DNA of 62,146 nucleotides from UBA1447 sp964612185 (lineage in GTDB: Bacteria; Bacillota; Clostridia; Oscillospirales; Acutalibacteraceae): positions 1 to 62,146 of the forward strand of contig CAZTCR010000014.1 in NCBI GenBank assembly GCA_964612185.1, written 5' to 3'. The notes beneath the pieces are model-generated. The model had not been told where the DNA came from, ran no database searches, and worked only from the letters and a program-made list of their open reading frames with translations. The position numbers were made by a program, and so were the translations under genes. Positions 42,223 to 51,645 of this stretch are shown here, in pieces (position 1 is the stretch's first letter; every line of letters begins with the position of its first letter).

Positions 42223-43281
42223 ATGGACGATATAAAAATCAGTGTGATAATGCCGGTTTACAATGTTGAAAAGTTTGTCGGCAAAGCAATCGACAGTATA
42301 TTAGCGCAAACACTCAAAGAGTTTGAGCTGTTCGCCGTTGATGACGGAACTCCGGACAGCAGCGGGAAAATTTGTGATGAATATGCGTTGAAAGACAGCC
42401 GGATAAAGGTACTTCACAAAGAAAACGGCGGCGCGCCGAGCGCCCGGAATATGGCAATCGATATCGCACGCGGCAAGTATTTTTATTTTATGGATTCCGA
42501 TGACTGGGCAGAGCCAACCATGCTGCAGGACATGTATGAACTAGCGGAAAAAACCGGCGCGCAGTATGTTGTTACCGGCTACTTTATTGACACATATTAT
42601 AATGATACGGATTGCCTGACCCTGAACATTTCGTACCCGGACACGGTCTATGCAAACCGGGAAGCTTTTCGCCGAGATGCATATAAACTGTTCGATAAAA
42701 ATTTACTGTATACGCCGTGGAATAAGCTTTATTTGGCTTCATATATAATGGAGAAAAACCTTCGTTTCCCCTATACTTTCTGGGATGACTTCCCATTTAA
42801 TCTGAGCGTTGTCAGGGATATTGAACGAGTGGCTGTTTCGTCAAAACAATACTATCATTTTATGCGCGCACGCGCGGAATCCGAAACAGCAAAATATATG
42901 CCGAAAATGTATGAAAAAAGAGAAGAAGAGCATGGCTGGATGCTTGAGCTTTATTCGTATTGGGGTGTTAACGATGCCGGCAGCCGCGAGTTTTTAGCCA
43001 GGAGATATATTGAACGGCTTGTCGGCTGTATTGAAAATATAACCAATAAAAAATGTACGCTGACAACCAAAGAAAAGAAACAGGAAATCAAAAAGATTAT
43101 CAAAGACCAAAAGGTAGCCGAAAACTTGAAAGCTGCCAAGCCAAAATCAATGATGATGCGCATAGTGCTTGTACCGGTCCGGTTGAATAGCGCTTGGCTG
43201 ACCTATGCGGAAAGCTCGTTGATATCCAAGGTTAAATCGAGCAACACAAAACTTTTTGCCACATTAAAATCAAGGAGATAA
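42223..43281 (+). CDS. Family 2 glycosyltransferase (first)
   Basis: 352 residues. GT-A fold: VIMPVYNVEKFVGKAIDSI (nucleotide site), VDDGTPDSSG, NGGAPSARNMAI, and DSDD (the DxD that binds Mn2+ and UDP-sugar). The C-terminal part is helical with a basic, hydrophobic end that may touch the membrane. It transfers a sugar to a lipid-linked repeat unit in the cytosol. The acceptor and sugar are not decided by sequence. The ribosome site overlaps the glf stop. Likely cotranscribed with the gene 7 bases downstream. Confidence 0.93.
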   Translation: MDDIKISVIMPVYNVEKFVGKAIDSILAQTLKEFELFAVDDGTPDSSGKICDEYALKDSRIKVLHKENGGAPSARNMAIDIARGKYFYFMDSDDWAEPTMLQDMYELAEKTGAQYVVTGYFIDTYYNDTDCLTLNISYPDTVYANREAFRRDAYKLFDKNLLYTPWNKLYLASYIMEKNLRFPYTFWDDFPFNLSVVRDIERVAVSSKQYYHFMRARAESETAKYMPKMYEKREEEHGWMLELYSYWGVNDAGSREFLARRYIERLVGCIENITNKKCTLTTKEKKQEIKKIIKDQKVAENLKAAKPKSMMMRIVLVPVRLNSAWLTYAESSLISKVKSSNTKLFATLKSRR

Positions 43282-43288
43282 TTCTTTC

Positions 43289-44362
43289 ATGAACAATGAA
43301 TTACTGTTCAGCATTGTTATGCCGGTCTATAATGTTGAAAAGTATTTGCGTGATGCTGTTGCAAGCGTTTTACAGCAAACCTATCCACAATTTGAACTGT
43401 TGCTGGTGGATGACTGCTCACCCGATAACAGCCCTGCTATTTGCGACGAGCTGGCAGCAACGGATGTGCGGATACGGGTCATTCACAAGCCTGTGAATGA
43501 AGGGCCAAGTATGGCTCGCAATACCGGAATCAACGAAGCTGTGGGTGAATATATCAGTTTTATGGATTCTGATGACACGATTGATAAATATCTTCTGTCG
43601 GATGTTGCAAAATCATTAGCAGCGGATCCGGCTCAATGCGTGATGTTTGGTGTCAAAGAGGAGTACTATAATAAAGCTGGCGAGCTAAAAGAGACCAATG
43701 TGGTCACTTATCCGGGCAAAGCTTTTCGTAACCAACATGAATTGCGGCAAGAAATAATACTTATTGAAAAATCCACTTTGTATGGGTATTCTGCCAATAA
43801 ATTCTATGAGGTGGGATATTTAAAAAAGATCGGGATTCTGTTTGACAAAAATCTTACGCTTCTTGAAGACATAAGTTTTAATATTGAGTTTTTTATGAAT
43901 GCCGAGTCGCTTAATACGCTTGGGTCGGCCCCTTATCATTATAAAAAGAGAGGGACCGGGAGCATAACGGACCGGTTTGATCCGGATTATTTCAAACTTC
44001 ACACAGATCGAATAGCGAAAATAAAAGCCCAGTATATCTATTGGAAGCTTTATACATCAGAAGTGAAAGTCGTTTTAGCGAGTATTTATTGCCGATACAT
44101 ATTTTCGGCTCTGCAAAGAAACTATGATAAACGGGCGGGTATGAGCCAAAGAGCGCGGAGAAAATGGATTAAGGCACTGTTCTTGGATGATTTGTTTAAT
44201 GAGCTGATACCGCTGTCGCAACCGGACAGTCTGATATTTAAAGCAATGACACTCCTATTGAAAAAACGCTGTATATTTTTGTTGTTGCTTTGCAGTAAAA
44301 TGATATTTTTTATCAAAAATAAACTGCCTATTTTGTTTGCTAAAGCAAAACAAAATAGATAG
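43289..44362 (+). CDS. Family 2 glycosyltransferase (second)
   Basis: 357 residues. Same GT-A pattern as the previous gene (VMPVYNVEKYLRDAVASV, VDDCSPDNSP, GPSMARNTGI, DSDD) but clearly divergent in the C-terminal half, so not a recent copy. A hydrophobic segment near the end (FLLLLCSKMIFFI) may anchor it. AAGGAGATAATTCTTTC precedes the ATG. The next gene starts 13 bases after its stop. Confidence 0.92.
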   Translation: MNNELLFSIVMPVYNVEKYLRDAVASVLQQTYPQFELLLVDDCSPDNSPAICDELAATDVRIRVIHKPVNEGPSMARNTGINEAVGEYISFMDSDDTIDKYLLSDVAKSLAADPAQCVMFGVKEEYYNKAGELKETNVVTYPGKAFRNQHELRQEIILIEKSTLYGYSANKFYEVGYLKKIGILFDKNLTLLEDISFNIEFFMNAESLNTLGSAPYHYKKRGTGSITDRFDPDYFKLHTDRIAKIKAQYIYWKLYTSEVKVVLASIYCRYIFSALQRNYDKRAGMSQRARRKWIKALFLDDLFNELIPLSQPDSLIFKAMTLLLKKRCIFLLLLCSKMIFFIKNKLPILFAKAKQNR

Positions 44363-44375
44363 TGGGGGAAATAAT

Positions 44376-45494
44376 TTGGCTAAAATAAGTGTTCTGATTG
44401 TTGGGTTGTCACCGGAAACCGGGGGTATAGAGAACTTTGTTTTACAGGTTGTCAGCGGAATGGACGCACAACGATTTCATTTTGATGTGCTGACTTTTTG
44501 TTCCCGCTGCGCGTATGAAGAGGAACTGACTGTGCTCGGCTGCAAGGTTTTCCATGCGGCACGCAGGGGCAAAAATCCCATGAAAAACTATCTGGATCAG
44601 CGCCGGTTCTTTGCCAAAAATCCAAATACATATGATTTTATCTGGCTGCATCTTTCCTCGGCCAGTGATTTAAAAACAATTCTTTTAGCAAAGAGGTTTA
44701 CTGAAGCGAAAATTGCCTGCCATTGCCACGGTACGGACTTTGAGAGCCGTGAAGGATTGATCCGCAAGCTTCACTTGCACCTGCACTATAAGAACAGACC
44801 GAAACTCGTAAAAAATACCGATATTTATTTGGCCTGTTCTAAACTAGCAGGCGAATGGCTATATGGAGATATCGGTGAAAAAATGACCGTTATACCAAAC
44901 GGAATAGATGTGCCCGCATATCGGTTTAACCCGATGAAAAGAGCGGAAATGCGCCAAAGTCTTGGCATTGAGAACAAAACTGTTATGGGTCATGCCGGGC
45001 GGTTGACAAAGGTTAAGAATCAAGCGTATCTCATTGATGTTTTTGCGTCGTTTTATAAAAAACATCCTGACGCCGTTTTAATGATAGCCGGCGCGGGAGA
45101 GCTTGAAAAGGATTTGAGAGAAAGGGTGCAACGGCTCGCTCTTGATGATCAAGTTACTTTTATGGGCTTCAGACGGGACATGCCGGATCTCTTTCAAGCA
45201 TTTGATGTTTTTTTATTGCCGTCTTATACCGAAGGGCTGCCGATCACTATCGTTGAGGCGCAAGCGTGCGGACTGCCCTGTGTTATATCGGACACAATAA
45301 CGCGTGAAGTCGCGTTAACAGATTTGGTTCATTTTACATCCATTACGCTGCCGCCGGAGGACTGGTCGAAAGAAATCGAAGAAGCATTAAATCATCTGCG
45401 CGTTTCATCGGATTGTGAGCAAAAAATAATTGAGTCCGGGTATTCTGCGCAAGGTACCGTTAACCGGATCAACAAAGTTTTCGGGGGTCAGTAA
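44376..45494 (+). CDS. Family 4 glycosyltransferase (EpsF-like)
   Basis: 372 residues. GT-B fold: N-terminal VGLSPETGGIENFVLQV and the C-terminal donor-binding region with MGHAGRLTKVKNQ and SYTEGLPITIVEAQACGLP (the E-x7-E motif of retaining GT4 enzymes). It adds a sugar to the repeat unit in the cytosol. A TTG at 44376 is chosen because GGGGGA precedes it by about 7 bases. A longer frame from 44337 would overlap the previous gene. Its stop shares a base with the next start (TAATG). Confidence 0.92.
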   Translation: MAKISVLIVGLSPETGGIENFVLQVVSGMDAQRFHFDVLTFCSRCAYEEELTVLGCKVFHAARRGKNPMKNYLDQRRFFAKNPNTYDFIWLHLSSASDLKTILLAKRFTEAKIACHCHGTDFESREGLIRKLHLHLHYKNRPKLVKNTDIYLACSKLAGEWLYGDIGEKMTVIPNGIDVPAYRFNPMKRAEMRQSLGIENKTVMGHAGRLTKVKNQAYLIDVFASFYKKHPDAVLMIAGAGELEKDLRERVQRLALDDQVTFMGFRRDMPDLFQAFDVFLLPSYTEGLPITIVEAQACGLPCVISDTITREVALTDLVHFTSITLPPEDWSKEIEEALNHLRVSSDCEQKIIESGYSAQGTVNRINKVFGGQ

Positions 45495-46909
45495 TGTTTA
45501 AAACGCATACTTTTGTCGACAAATTATTTTCGGGTATTGTATTTAAGCTGATGTATCTTTCATTGGCTTTATTGTCTTTCAATGCATTTACATATTACCA
45601 ACCATGGATGAAATATCTGGTTTTGTTAGTTACGCTTTTTGGTTCTGCAAACTGTTTTTACAGATTGGTAAACTGTAAAAAGTTTGTGAAAACCCCCTAT
45701 TTAGCTTTAGGTTTGCTCTTTCTCATGAGCTACTCGCTTACACTTTTATTGAATAGAAGATTTGGTGTTTCCGAAAGCTTACAAGGGTTGGTCTGGATGT
45801 CCCTCCAGATTTTAATCCTTTACTGTTTTGACACGGGGAAACCATTGGAAGAATTAAAAAACGAATTTCAGCAAATTTCAACATTTTTTGTCATTTATAC
45901 TTCAATCGCCTGTATCGCAGGTCTGATAATGCTCTATTTTAACTACGGTGAACTATACATTGTCAGCAAAGAGATGGTTGTTCCGAGGGGTTTCATTTGG
46001 GGCAGGTTATGGGGTGTGTTTACGGACCCGAATTATGGCTCTGTCTCTGTTTGTCTGAGTGTGATGCTTTGTATCTACTTTTTTAAGGAGACTAAAAACA
46101 AAGTCAGGGAAACGCTGACAGCGATTTCAATGGTTGTATTATTTCTGTATCTTGTTTTTTCCGATTCCAGAACCGGATATGTTGCGTTATTCTGTGCACT
46201 CTTTGCGATCATGTATTTTGAGTTTTCACAAAATAAAAAACAAAAAGCCGGAAATAAGAAATCGGGCGTACTGATACATCGGGTTCTGCCGGCATCAGTA
46301 TCTTTGGTTATCGCTATCGGAACGATAGGGATGATCATGGCAACCAAAGAAGCATACAATTATGCGGTTTCGGTCCATCAGGTAAAGAACCCGCAGGCTG
46401 ATAAACAGATAAAACGCTCATCTGAAGTTGAGGAAACGGACATGTCAAACCGGCGCCTGAGCATTTGGGAAAGTGGTTTGGAAATATTTGAAACATCACC
46501 CGTTGCAGGTGTCGGGTTTAGAAATATTGTTGCCGCTGCAGAGGAAAAGGCACCTGACACCTACATCATCAATAATTCATTTATCAAATTTAATGCCTTC
46601 CATAATATGTGGCTGGACATTCTGGTTTCGCAGGGTATTATTGGCGCAGTGATTTTTTTGGTTTTTGCGCTTTGCTGTATGTCAGCGCTTATCCGTTCGC
46701 TTTTTTTTATACGGAAGCACAAACCGGAGAATCTTCGGCTTTTTGCCGTTCTGTTGTCATCGGTTTCGGTTTGCCTGGTGTCATCGCTGTTTTTGTCCGA
46801 TACGATCTATGTCAACACACCCAATGCTGTTATTTTTTGGATATTCTTGGGTTACTTGATCAGCCTCTTTAATCAAACAAAAAAATATAGTTCTGAACCA
46901 ACGGCATAA
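45494..46909 (+). CDS. O-antigen polymerase/ligase-like membrane protein (Wzy)
   Basis: 471 residues with about eleven membrane segments. The large outer loop (about 290-370) has NRRLSIWESGLEIFETSPVAGVGFRN and FNAFHNMWLDILVSQGIIG, the H-x-x-x-L feature of Wzy_C. It probably joins the repeat units made by the preceding transferases. The start ATG overlaps the previous stop by one base. A 141-base gap separates it from the flippase gene. Confidence 0.88.
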   Translation: MFKTHTFVDKLFSGIVFKLMYLSLALLSFNAFTYYQPWMKYLVLLVTLFGSANCFYRLVNCKKFVKTPYLALGLLFLMSYSLTLLLNRRFGVSESLQGLVWMSLQILILYCFDTGKPLEELKNEFQQISTFFVIYTSIACIAGLIMLYFNYGELYIVSKEMVVPRGFIWGRLWGVFTDPNYGSVSVCLSVMLCIYFFKETKNKVRETLTAISMVVLFLYLVFSDSRTGYVALFCALFAIMYFEFSQNKKQKAGNKKSGVLIHRVLPASVSLVIAIGTIGMIMATKEAYNYAVSVHQVKNPQADKQIKRSSEVEETDMSNRRLSIWESGLEIFETSPVAGVGFRNIVAAAEEKAPDTYIINNSFIKFNAFHNMWLDILVSQGIIGAVIFLVFALCCMSALIRSLFFIRKHKPENLRLFAVLLSSVSVCLVSSLFLSDTIYVNTPNAVIFWIFLGYLISLFNQTKKYSSEPTA

Positions 46910-47050
46910 ACAGACGCTACGATTTCTGTTAATGTCAGAAACACCGGTTTTAATTCGCGGTGATATCATGTCCGTCGATATATTTTATTTTGCTTATGTT
47001 TAAATGCACACTCCGCTCATAGATGAGCGGTTGGAAGGATGGTTTGAGTT

Positions 47051-48556
47051 GTGAATCAAAATAAATCCATCACAGCAAATGCCTTCGCCCGGATCATCAT
47101 GTATATTCTAAACCTGCTTGTGCCCGTTCTTGTCGGTCCGTACCTGGCGAGAATATTGGATGTGGGCTTGTATGCCCAGTACAATGCGGCACTTTCAATA
47201 ACACAGTGGTTTCTCCCGTTCGCGGTATTTGGCATTTACACCTTTGGCATTCGTCAGGCCAGCCGTGACCGGGACGACGCCGAAAAGACCGGACATATAT
47301 TTACGAAGCTTTTTCTATTCAGCATTATCAGTACGAGTATTGTGCTGCTGTGTTATATGGGGTTTGTTGTTGCCGCAAAAGCAAATTATTTCTGGCTCTA
47401 TACGCTGCTGGGTATTAACATCGCCGCGAATTATTTCGCTATTGAATGGATAAACGAGGCTTTTGAAAATTATAAGTTTATTCTATACAAGACTATGATT
47501 GTTAGATTTGCCTATATTGTATCTATATTTGTTTTTGTCAGAAAACCGGAAGATATACTGCCCTATACGGCAATTGCGTCTTTAGTGGTCTTTTTTAACA
47601 ACCTGTTGGGTTATCTTTATATCAAAAGCAAAGTGAAGTTTGTCCGCGTGCCGGTAAAAGAAGTGGCGGCTCTTGCAAGGCCGCTGATGATTATTATGCT
47701 GCTGACAAATACCAACATGCTTTTCCTGATGCTGGATCGCTTATTCCTTTCTCTGTTTTCAAAAACGGAAATATTTATCACTTACTACTCCATGCCGATG
47801 CTGATTATGATGGCTATCATGAATGTTGTCAGTTCCATCATTTTTGTGGCGGTGCCGCGGCTTTCCAATTACCTCTCGAGAAATGAGAACGCCGCTTACA
47901 GAAGACTGCTCGGGATATCGTCCCACTGCTATTTTCTTGTTGCGATGCCGCTTTTTGCCGGCATTGCCGCCTTGGGGCGTGAAGTTATGTATGTTTACGG
48001 CGGCGAAAAGTATGTCGGCGCCGGTAGCACACTGATTGTGTTCGGCCTCATGTTTATTGTTTACACGATCGACCTGTCCTTGTCAAACCAGGTGCTTTTT
48101 GTCAGCGGTATGGAAAAATTGCTGCTTCGTATCTATCTGATTGGCGGTGGTGCAAATCTGGTTTTAAATACCATTCTCCTCGCATCCGGCTACCTCACAC
48201 CAACGCTATTGATTACAACAACACTCATCAGCGACATAATCGTTGTGTTTTTGCAGCATTCAACAATTCGGCGTGAGTTTGGCAAGGGTGTTTCACCTTT
48301 GGACAAGACGGCGTGGAAATACATCGTGCTTTCCTTGTGTTTTTTACCGATTTCAGAAGGAATTCGTGCAGTTCACAAAGTGGATTATGCCCCGACAATG
48401 GCGTTCGCACTTTATATTGGTATGATAATTGCGGCGTGCGCAGGCTTTTATCTATTGATGCTCATCTTCACAAAAGACCGTTATTTGAACCAATTTACCG
48501 GCAAGGTGATGATTCGTTTGAAAAAGGCAATTAAAAGGGGCAATTCGACTGGTTGA
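47051..48556 (+). CDS. Polysaccharide flippase (Wzx/MATE-like)
   Basis: 501 residues, twelve to fourteen membrane segments. The opening SITANAFARIIMYILNLLVPVLVGPYLARIL is typical of RfbX/Wzx flippases of the MOP superfamily. It turns lipid-linked repeat units to the outer face. A GTG start at 47051 is preceded by AAGGATGG at about 9 bases. It follows the polymerase, the order of Wzx/Wzy-type pathways. Confidence 0.9.
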   Translation: MNQNKSITANAFARIIMYILNLLVPVLVGPYLARILDVGLYAQYNAALSITQWFLPFAVFGIYTFGIRQASRDRDDAEKTGHIFTKLFLFSIISTSIVLLCYMGFVVAAKANYFWLYTLLGINIAANYFAIEWINEAFENYKFILYKTMIVRFAYIVSIFVFVRKPEDILPYTAIASLVVFFNNLLGYLYIKSKVKFVRVPVKEVAALARPLMIIMLLTNTNMLFLMLDRLFLSLFSKTEIFITYYSMPMLIMMAIMNVVSSIIFVAVPRLSNYLSRNENAAYRRLLGISSHCYFLVAMPLFAGIAALGREVMYVYGGEKYVGAGSTLIVFGLMFIVYTIDLSLSNQVLFVSGMEKLLLRIYLIGGGANLVLNTILLASGYLTPTLLITTTLISDIIVVFLQHSTIRREFGKGVSPLDKTAWKYIVLSLCFLPISEGIRAVHKVDYAPTMAFALYIGMIIAACAGFYLLMLIFTKDRYLNQFTGKVMIRLKKAIKRGNSTG

Positions 48557-48589
48557 CAGATGCTGCTATAAGGTTAAGAGGTTCACCGT

Positions 48590-49642
48590 ATGGAAAACGG
48601 GAAAAAGGCACGAAATCAATATTTTGACTTATTGAATGTCTCGGCATGCTTTAGCGTAGTCGTTTTGCACAGTACCGGGCAGGTCTTTAATTATTCGCCT
48701 TCCGGCACATGGACAGTTGCTTTGTTGTTGCAGACACTCTGCCACTTTTCTGTGCCTGTATTTTTTATGCTCAGCGGGGCAACGCTTTTGGAGTATCGAA
48801 AACGATACACGACACGGGAGTATTTTCGAAAGCGTTGGCAAAGGATCGGCATCCCTTTTATTTTTTGGACGCTTTTTTATATCCTTTGGAATCAACTGGT
48901 TCTTCACGGTACCCCCCTGAAGGGTCCTCTTAACTTGCTGAATATTTTTATGAACAACGGCGCTTCCAATATTTTTTGGTTCTTTTATGCTTTACTCCCA
49001 ATCTATTTGCTTTTTCCGCTGCTGTCGCTTGTTGACTGGCAGAACAGAAGACGGGTTTTATTTTATTTGTTGTGTGTTTGTTTTATTTATAATCAAATCA
49101 TGCCTGTTCTTTCCAGATTTTTTGACCTGTCTGTTACTTCTTTTGCGGACTTCCCATTTAAAAATAATTATGTGGATTATGCTCTTCTTGGGTTATTTTT
49201 ACGCGATATGGAACTGACAAAACGGCGCAAATTATTTATATTTCTCATCGGTGCGGTTGGTTTTGCCGGCATGGCCGGAGGTACTTGGTATCTCAGTAGT
49301 TCAGCCGGAAAAACGGATGCGTTTTTCATGGATTATCATTCTGTTTTTTGTTATTTCCTTGCTATTTTTGCATTTATTTTTGCCAGAATTTTATGTGACT
49401 GCCATGTTTTCAAAAAAACGATTGAAAACAAGAAAATCGGCAGTTTTCTGCCGACGCTGGCAGGCGCGAGTTTCGGGGTTTATTTGACGCACCTTTTGGT
49501 TATGACAGGCCTATCATATATCTTGAAGTTTCCGCATCCGGTATTATCAATGACAGTCGGCGCACTCATCATATATACAATAACGGTGTCGTTAACTGTT
49601 CTTGCCAAGAAAACACCCGTGTTAAAGGCTGTATTTCCATAA
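48590..49642 (+). CDS. Acyltransferase family 3 membrane protein
   Basis: 350 residues, ten hydrophobic helices. FDLLNVSACFSVVVLHSTGQ contains the conserved His of AT-3 acyltransferases, and FSVPVFFMLSGATLL and KRWQRIGIPFIFWTLFY are family-like. It likely O-acetylates the exported glycan or a wall polymer. AGAGGTTCACCGT precedes the ATG. Confidence 0.9.
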   Translation: MENGKKARNQYFDLLNVSACFSVVVLHSTGQVFNYSPSGTWTVALLLQTLCHFSVPVFFMLSGATLLEYRKRYTTREYFRKRWQRIGIPFIFWTLFYILWNQLVLHGTPLKGPLNLLNIFMNNGASNIFWFFYALLPIYLLFPLLSLVDWQNRRRVLFYLLCVCFIYNQIMPVLSRFFDLSVTSFADFPFKNNYVDYALLGLFLRDMELTKRRKLFIFLIGAVGFAGMAGGTWYLSSSAGKTDAFFMDYHSVFCYFLAIFAFIFARILCDCHVFKKTIENKKIGSFLPTLAGASFGVYLTHLLVMTGLSYILKFPHPVLSMTVGALIIYTITVSLTVLAKKTPVLKAVFP

Positions 49643-49757
49643 AGATTTATTAGAACCACAAACAATCCGACATTTTTTATTAATAGTTTTACATGCAAAT
49701 CAACCCTGAAGGTTGGCAGTTTGGAGACCGATCGCTTATAAATAAGGTTGGTGTACA

Positions 49758-50396
49758 ATGAGCAACAAAATCCTCCTGTTCGGCGGCGGCGGGCATTGCA
49801 GGTCTGTTTTGGATTCATTGCTGGAACAAAACACCTATGCCGATATTGCCATTGCGGACGACAACATTATGCCGGGGACTGCCATCATGGGCGTGCCGGT
49901 CATCGGCAATGGTGATGATTTGCCCAAGCTGCTTGCATTGGGTTACAAACAAGCTTTTGTTGCCATCGGCAGCATCGGCAACCCGCAGCTGAGGATGAGG
50001 ATTTTTGACCTGCTTGAACTCGCCGGGTTTGAAATTCCGAATATTTTTGACAAGACAGCTGTTGTGAGCAGATATGCGTTGCTTGGCAAAGGCATTTTTG
50101 CCGGCAAAAATGCAGTGATCAACACCGGCACCGCGGTGGGCGACTGCGCGATTATCAACACCTCCGTTGTCGTGGAACATGATTGCCGCATCGGGCGTTT
50201 TGCGCACATCTCCTCCGCGTCTGTGCTGTGCGGCAATGTCGCAGTCGGCGAAAGAACGCATATCGGTGCCGGTACGGTCATCCGGCAGGGTTTGACGATT
50301 GGCCCGGATACCATGATTGGCATGGGCAGCGTTGTGTCCGACCATATGCCGCAGGGTGTGACAGCTTTCGGCAGCCCTTGCAGAGTTATCGGGTGA
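49758..50396 (+). CDS. NeuD/PglD-like sugar O-acetyltransferase
   Basis: 212 residues. The N-terminal Rossmann-like part (ILLFGGGGHCRSVLDSLL) binds the sugar nucleotide. The C-terminal half is a left-handed beta-helix of hexapeptide repeats (VGDCAIINTSVVVEHDCRIG, HIGAGTVIRQGLTIG), with the catalytic His in EHD. The enzyme transfers acetyl from acetyl-CoA to a nucleotide-activated sugar. Last gene of the polysaccharide cluster; a terminator follows at 50477. Confidence 0.9.
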   Translation: MSNKILLFGGGGHCRSVLDSLLEQNTYADIAIADDNIMPGTAIMGVPVIGNGDDLPKLLALGYKQAFVAIGSIGNPQLRMRIFDLLELAGFEIPNIFDKTAVVSRYALLGKGIFAGKNAVINTGTAVGDCAIINTSVVVEHDCRIGRFAHISSASVLCGNVAVGERTHIGAGTVIRQGLTIGPDTMIGMGSVVSDHMPQGVTAFGSPCRVIG

Positions 50397-50476
50397 AAAA
50401 CAAGCGTACAGAGAACAAATAAAATTCCGGCAGACACCCTTCGGACTCAACCGGGTGCTCGCGGGAATAATCACGG

Positions 50477-50505
50477 GCGGACGCATTGCGCCGTCCGCTG
50501 TTTTA
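50477..50505 (+). terminator. Terminator of the polysaccharide cluster
   Basis: GCGGACG (50477-50483) pairs with CGTCCGC (50492-50498), followed by TGTTTTAT. It lies about 80 bases after the acetyltransferase stop. Confidence 0.7.
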
Positions 50506-50602
50506 TACCCGGGAACGCCCGAAACGGCACCTGCGGGACAGCAATAAATATCGCTTTTTTAACAGCTAAGTTCCCGATCAGAAATAATATATATATATAG
50601 TA

Positions 50603-50611
50603 TGATATAAT
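50603..50611 (+). promoter_or_regulatory. Extended -10 promoter of the gene at 50647
   Basis: TGATATAAT (50603-50611): TG one base before TATAAT, with an alternating AT tract instead of a clear -35. The leader to the ATG at 50647 is about 30 bases. Confidence 0.55.
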
Positions 50612-50646
50612 ATTTTAAATATACAAGTGATATGAGGAGTTTGATT

Positions 50647-51531
50647 ATGGCTGATATTTATACCGCTCTGGCCGCTGTTTTAAAGGGGATGGAAGAAGCG
50701 CTCAAAACAAACGGTTTTGAGGCAGTTTACCCGCCGAATGTAAAAAGAGGCGAGCTGCCCGCGGCAACGGAAGGCGGACGGATTACCATCGATTTCCGCG
50801 GAGAAAAAGGCGCGCTGCGCATCGAGCATTTTGATGACAAGATAGCGCTTCTTTACACCGATAAGACCGGTGAAGATGCGGCGGAGTCCGATTTCGGTCA
50901 GCTTTCGCTGTCCCTGCTCGACGCGAAAACGGCGGATGCAAAAGATACCCGGTATATCGCGGACGATTTTTCGGAATCGCTGAACAAACGCTGCGGAACA
51001 AAAACCAAAGGCGGTGCGTCCTCGAAACTGCCTGCACCTGTTTCAAAGGCCGCGGCAAAAAGCGGCGCGCTGTCGTATGACGCGAATACGCTCGGCAGCC
51101 GGTTTACGGTCTTATATCCGGAACTCCGCGGCGCGTATAAGGAAAATGTGGACAAATACGGCGAGCTTCTCGCGGAGGACTTTTTTGCCAATGGCGGCAC
51201 GGCTGCCGTTATCGATACAATCCGGCAAAACGATAAACTTAAAATGAAAAAACTCTTCGGCTTGCTCAACGAGATTTACGAAGACGGCACCAACGAAATC
51301 CAGGGACTTATCGCTGTTTCAATTTTAGGCGCGATGAACAACGACCAGGAGCTGCTTGCCAACTGTGTGGATTTCATGTGCAAGGATATGCTGGGTCCCG
51401 TTATCCAGGTGAACAAATACCTCGCGTCAAGCGGCGGCAAAGGTGCCCGGATGCGGCTTGAAAATCCACCGCCGTACAAACCCAAAAGAGCGAAAAAGAA
51501 AAACCCGATCACCTCCGCGCTCGGGATGTAG
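50647..51531 (+). CDS. Uncharacterised cytosolic protein upstream of gyrB
   Basis: 294 residues, no signal or membrane segment. Residues 1-110 are a small alpha/beta domain (ITIDFRGEKGALRIEHFDDKIALLYTDK). A Ser/Lys/Ala linker follows. The C-terminal half is helical (LYPELRGAYKENVDKYGELLAEDFFANGG...IQGLIAVSILGAMNNDQELLANCVDFM) and resembles the DUF7674 group in pattern, which I cannot confirm. The basic tail KPKRAKKKNP could bind nucleic acid. GAGGAG 7 bases before ATG 50647. Its position directly before gyrB and gyrA, on the same strand, is the only hint of a function. Confidence 0.75.
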   Translation: MADIYTALAAVLKGMEEALKTNGFEAVYPPNVKRGELPAATEGGRITIDFRGEKGALRIEHFDDKIALLYTDKTGEDAAESDFGQLSLSLLDAKTADAKDTRYIADDFSESLNKRCGTKTKGGASSKLPAPVSKAAAKSGALSYDANTLGSRFTVLYPELRGAYKENVDKYGELLAEDFFANGGTAAVIDTIRQNDKLKMKKLFGLLNEIYEDGTNEIQGLIAVSILGAMNNDQELLANCVDFMCKDMLGPVIQVNKYLASSGGKGARMRLENPPPYKPKRAKKKNPITSALGM

Positions 51532-51645
51532 GCAGGGGCGGAGATTGTACGCCCGCACAATGAAACAACGCATCATTTTTGTTTACACGGGCGAACGGTG
51601 TTTGCCCTTTCAACGCAACGGAAAACAAACGCAGGAGGTTCGGAC

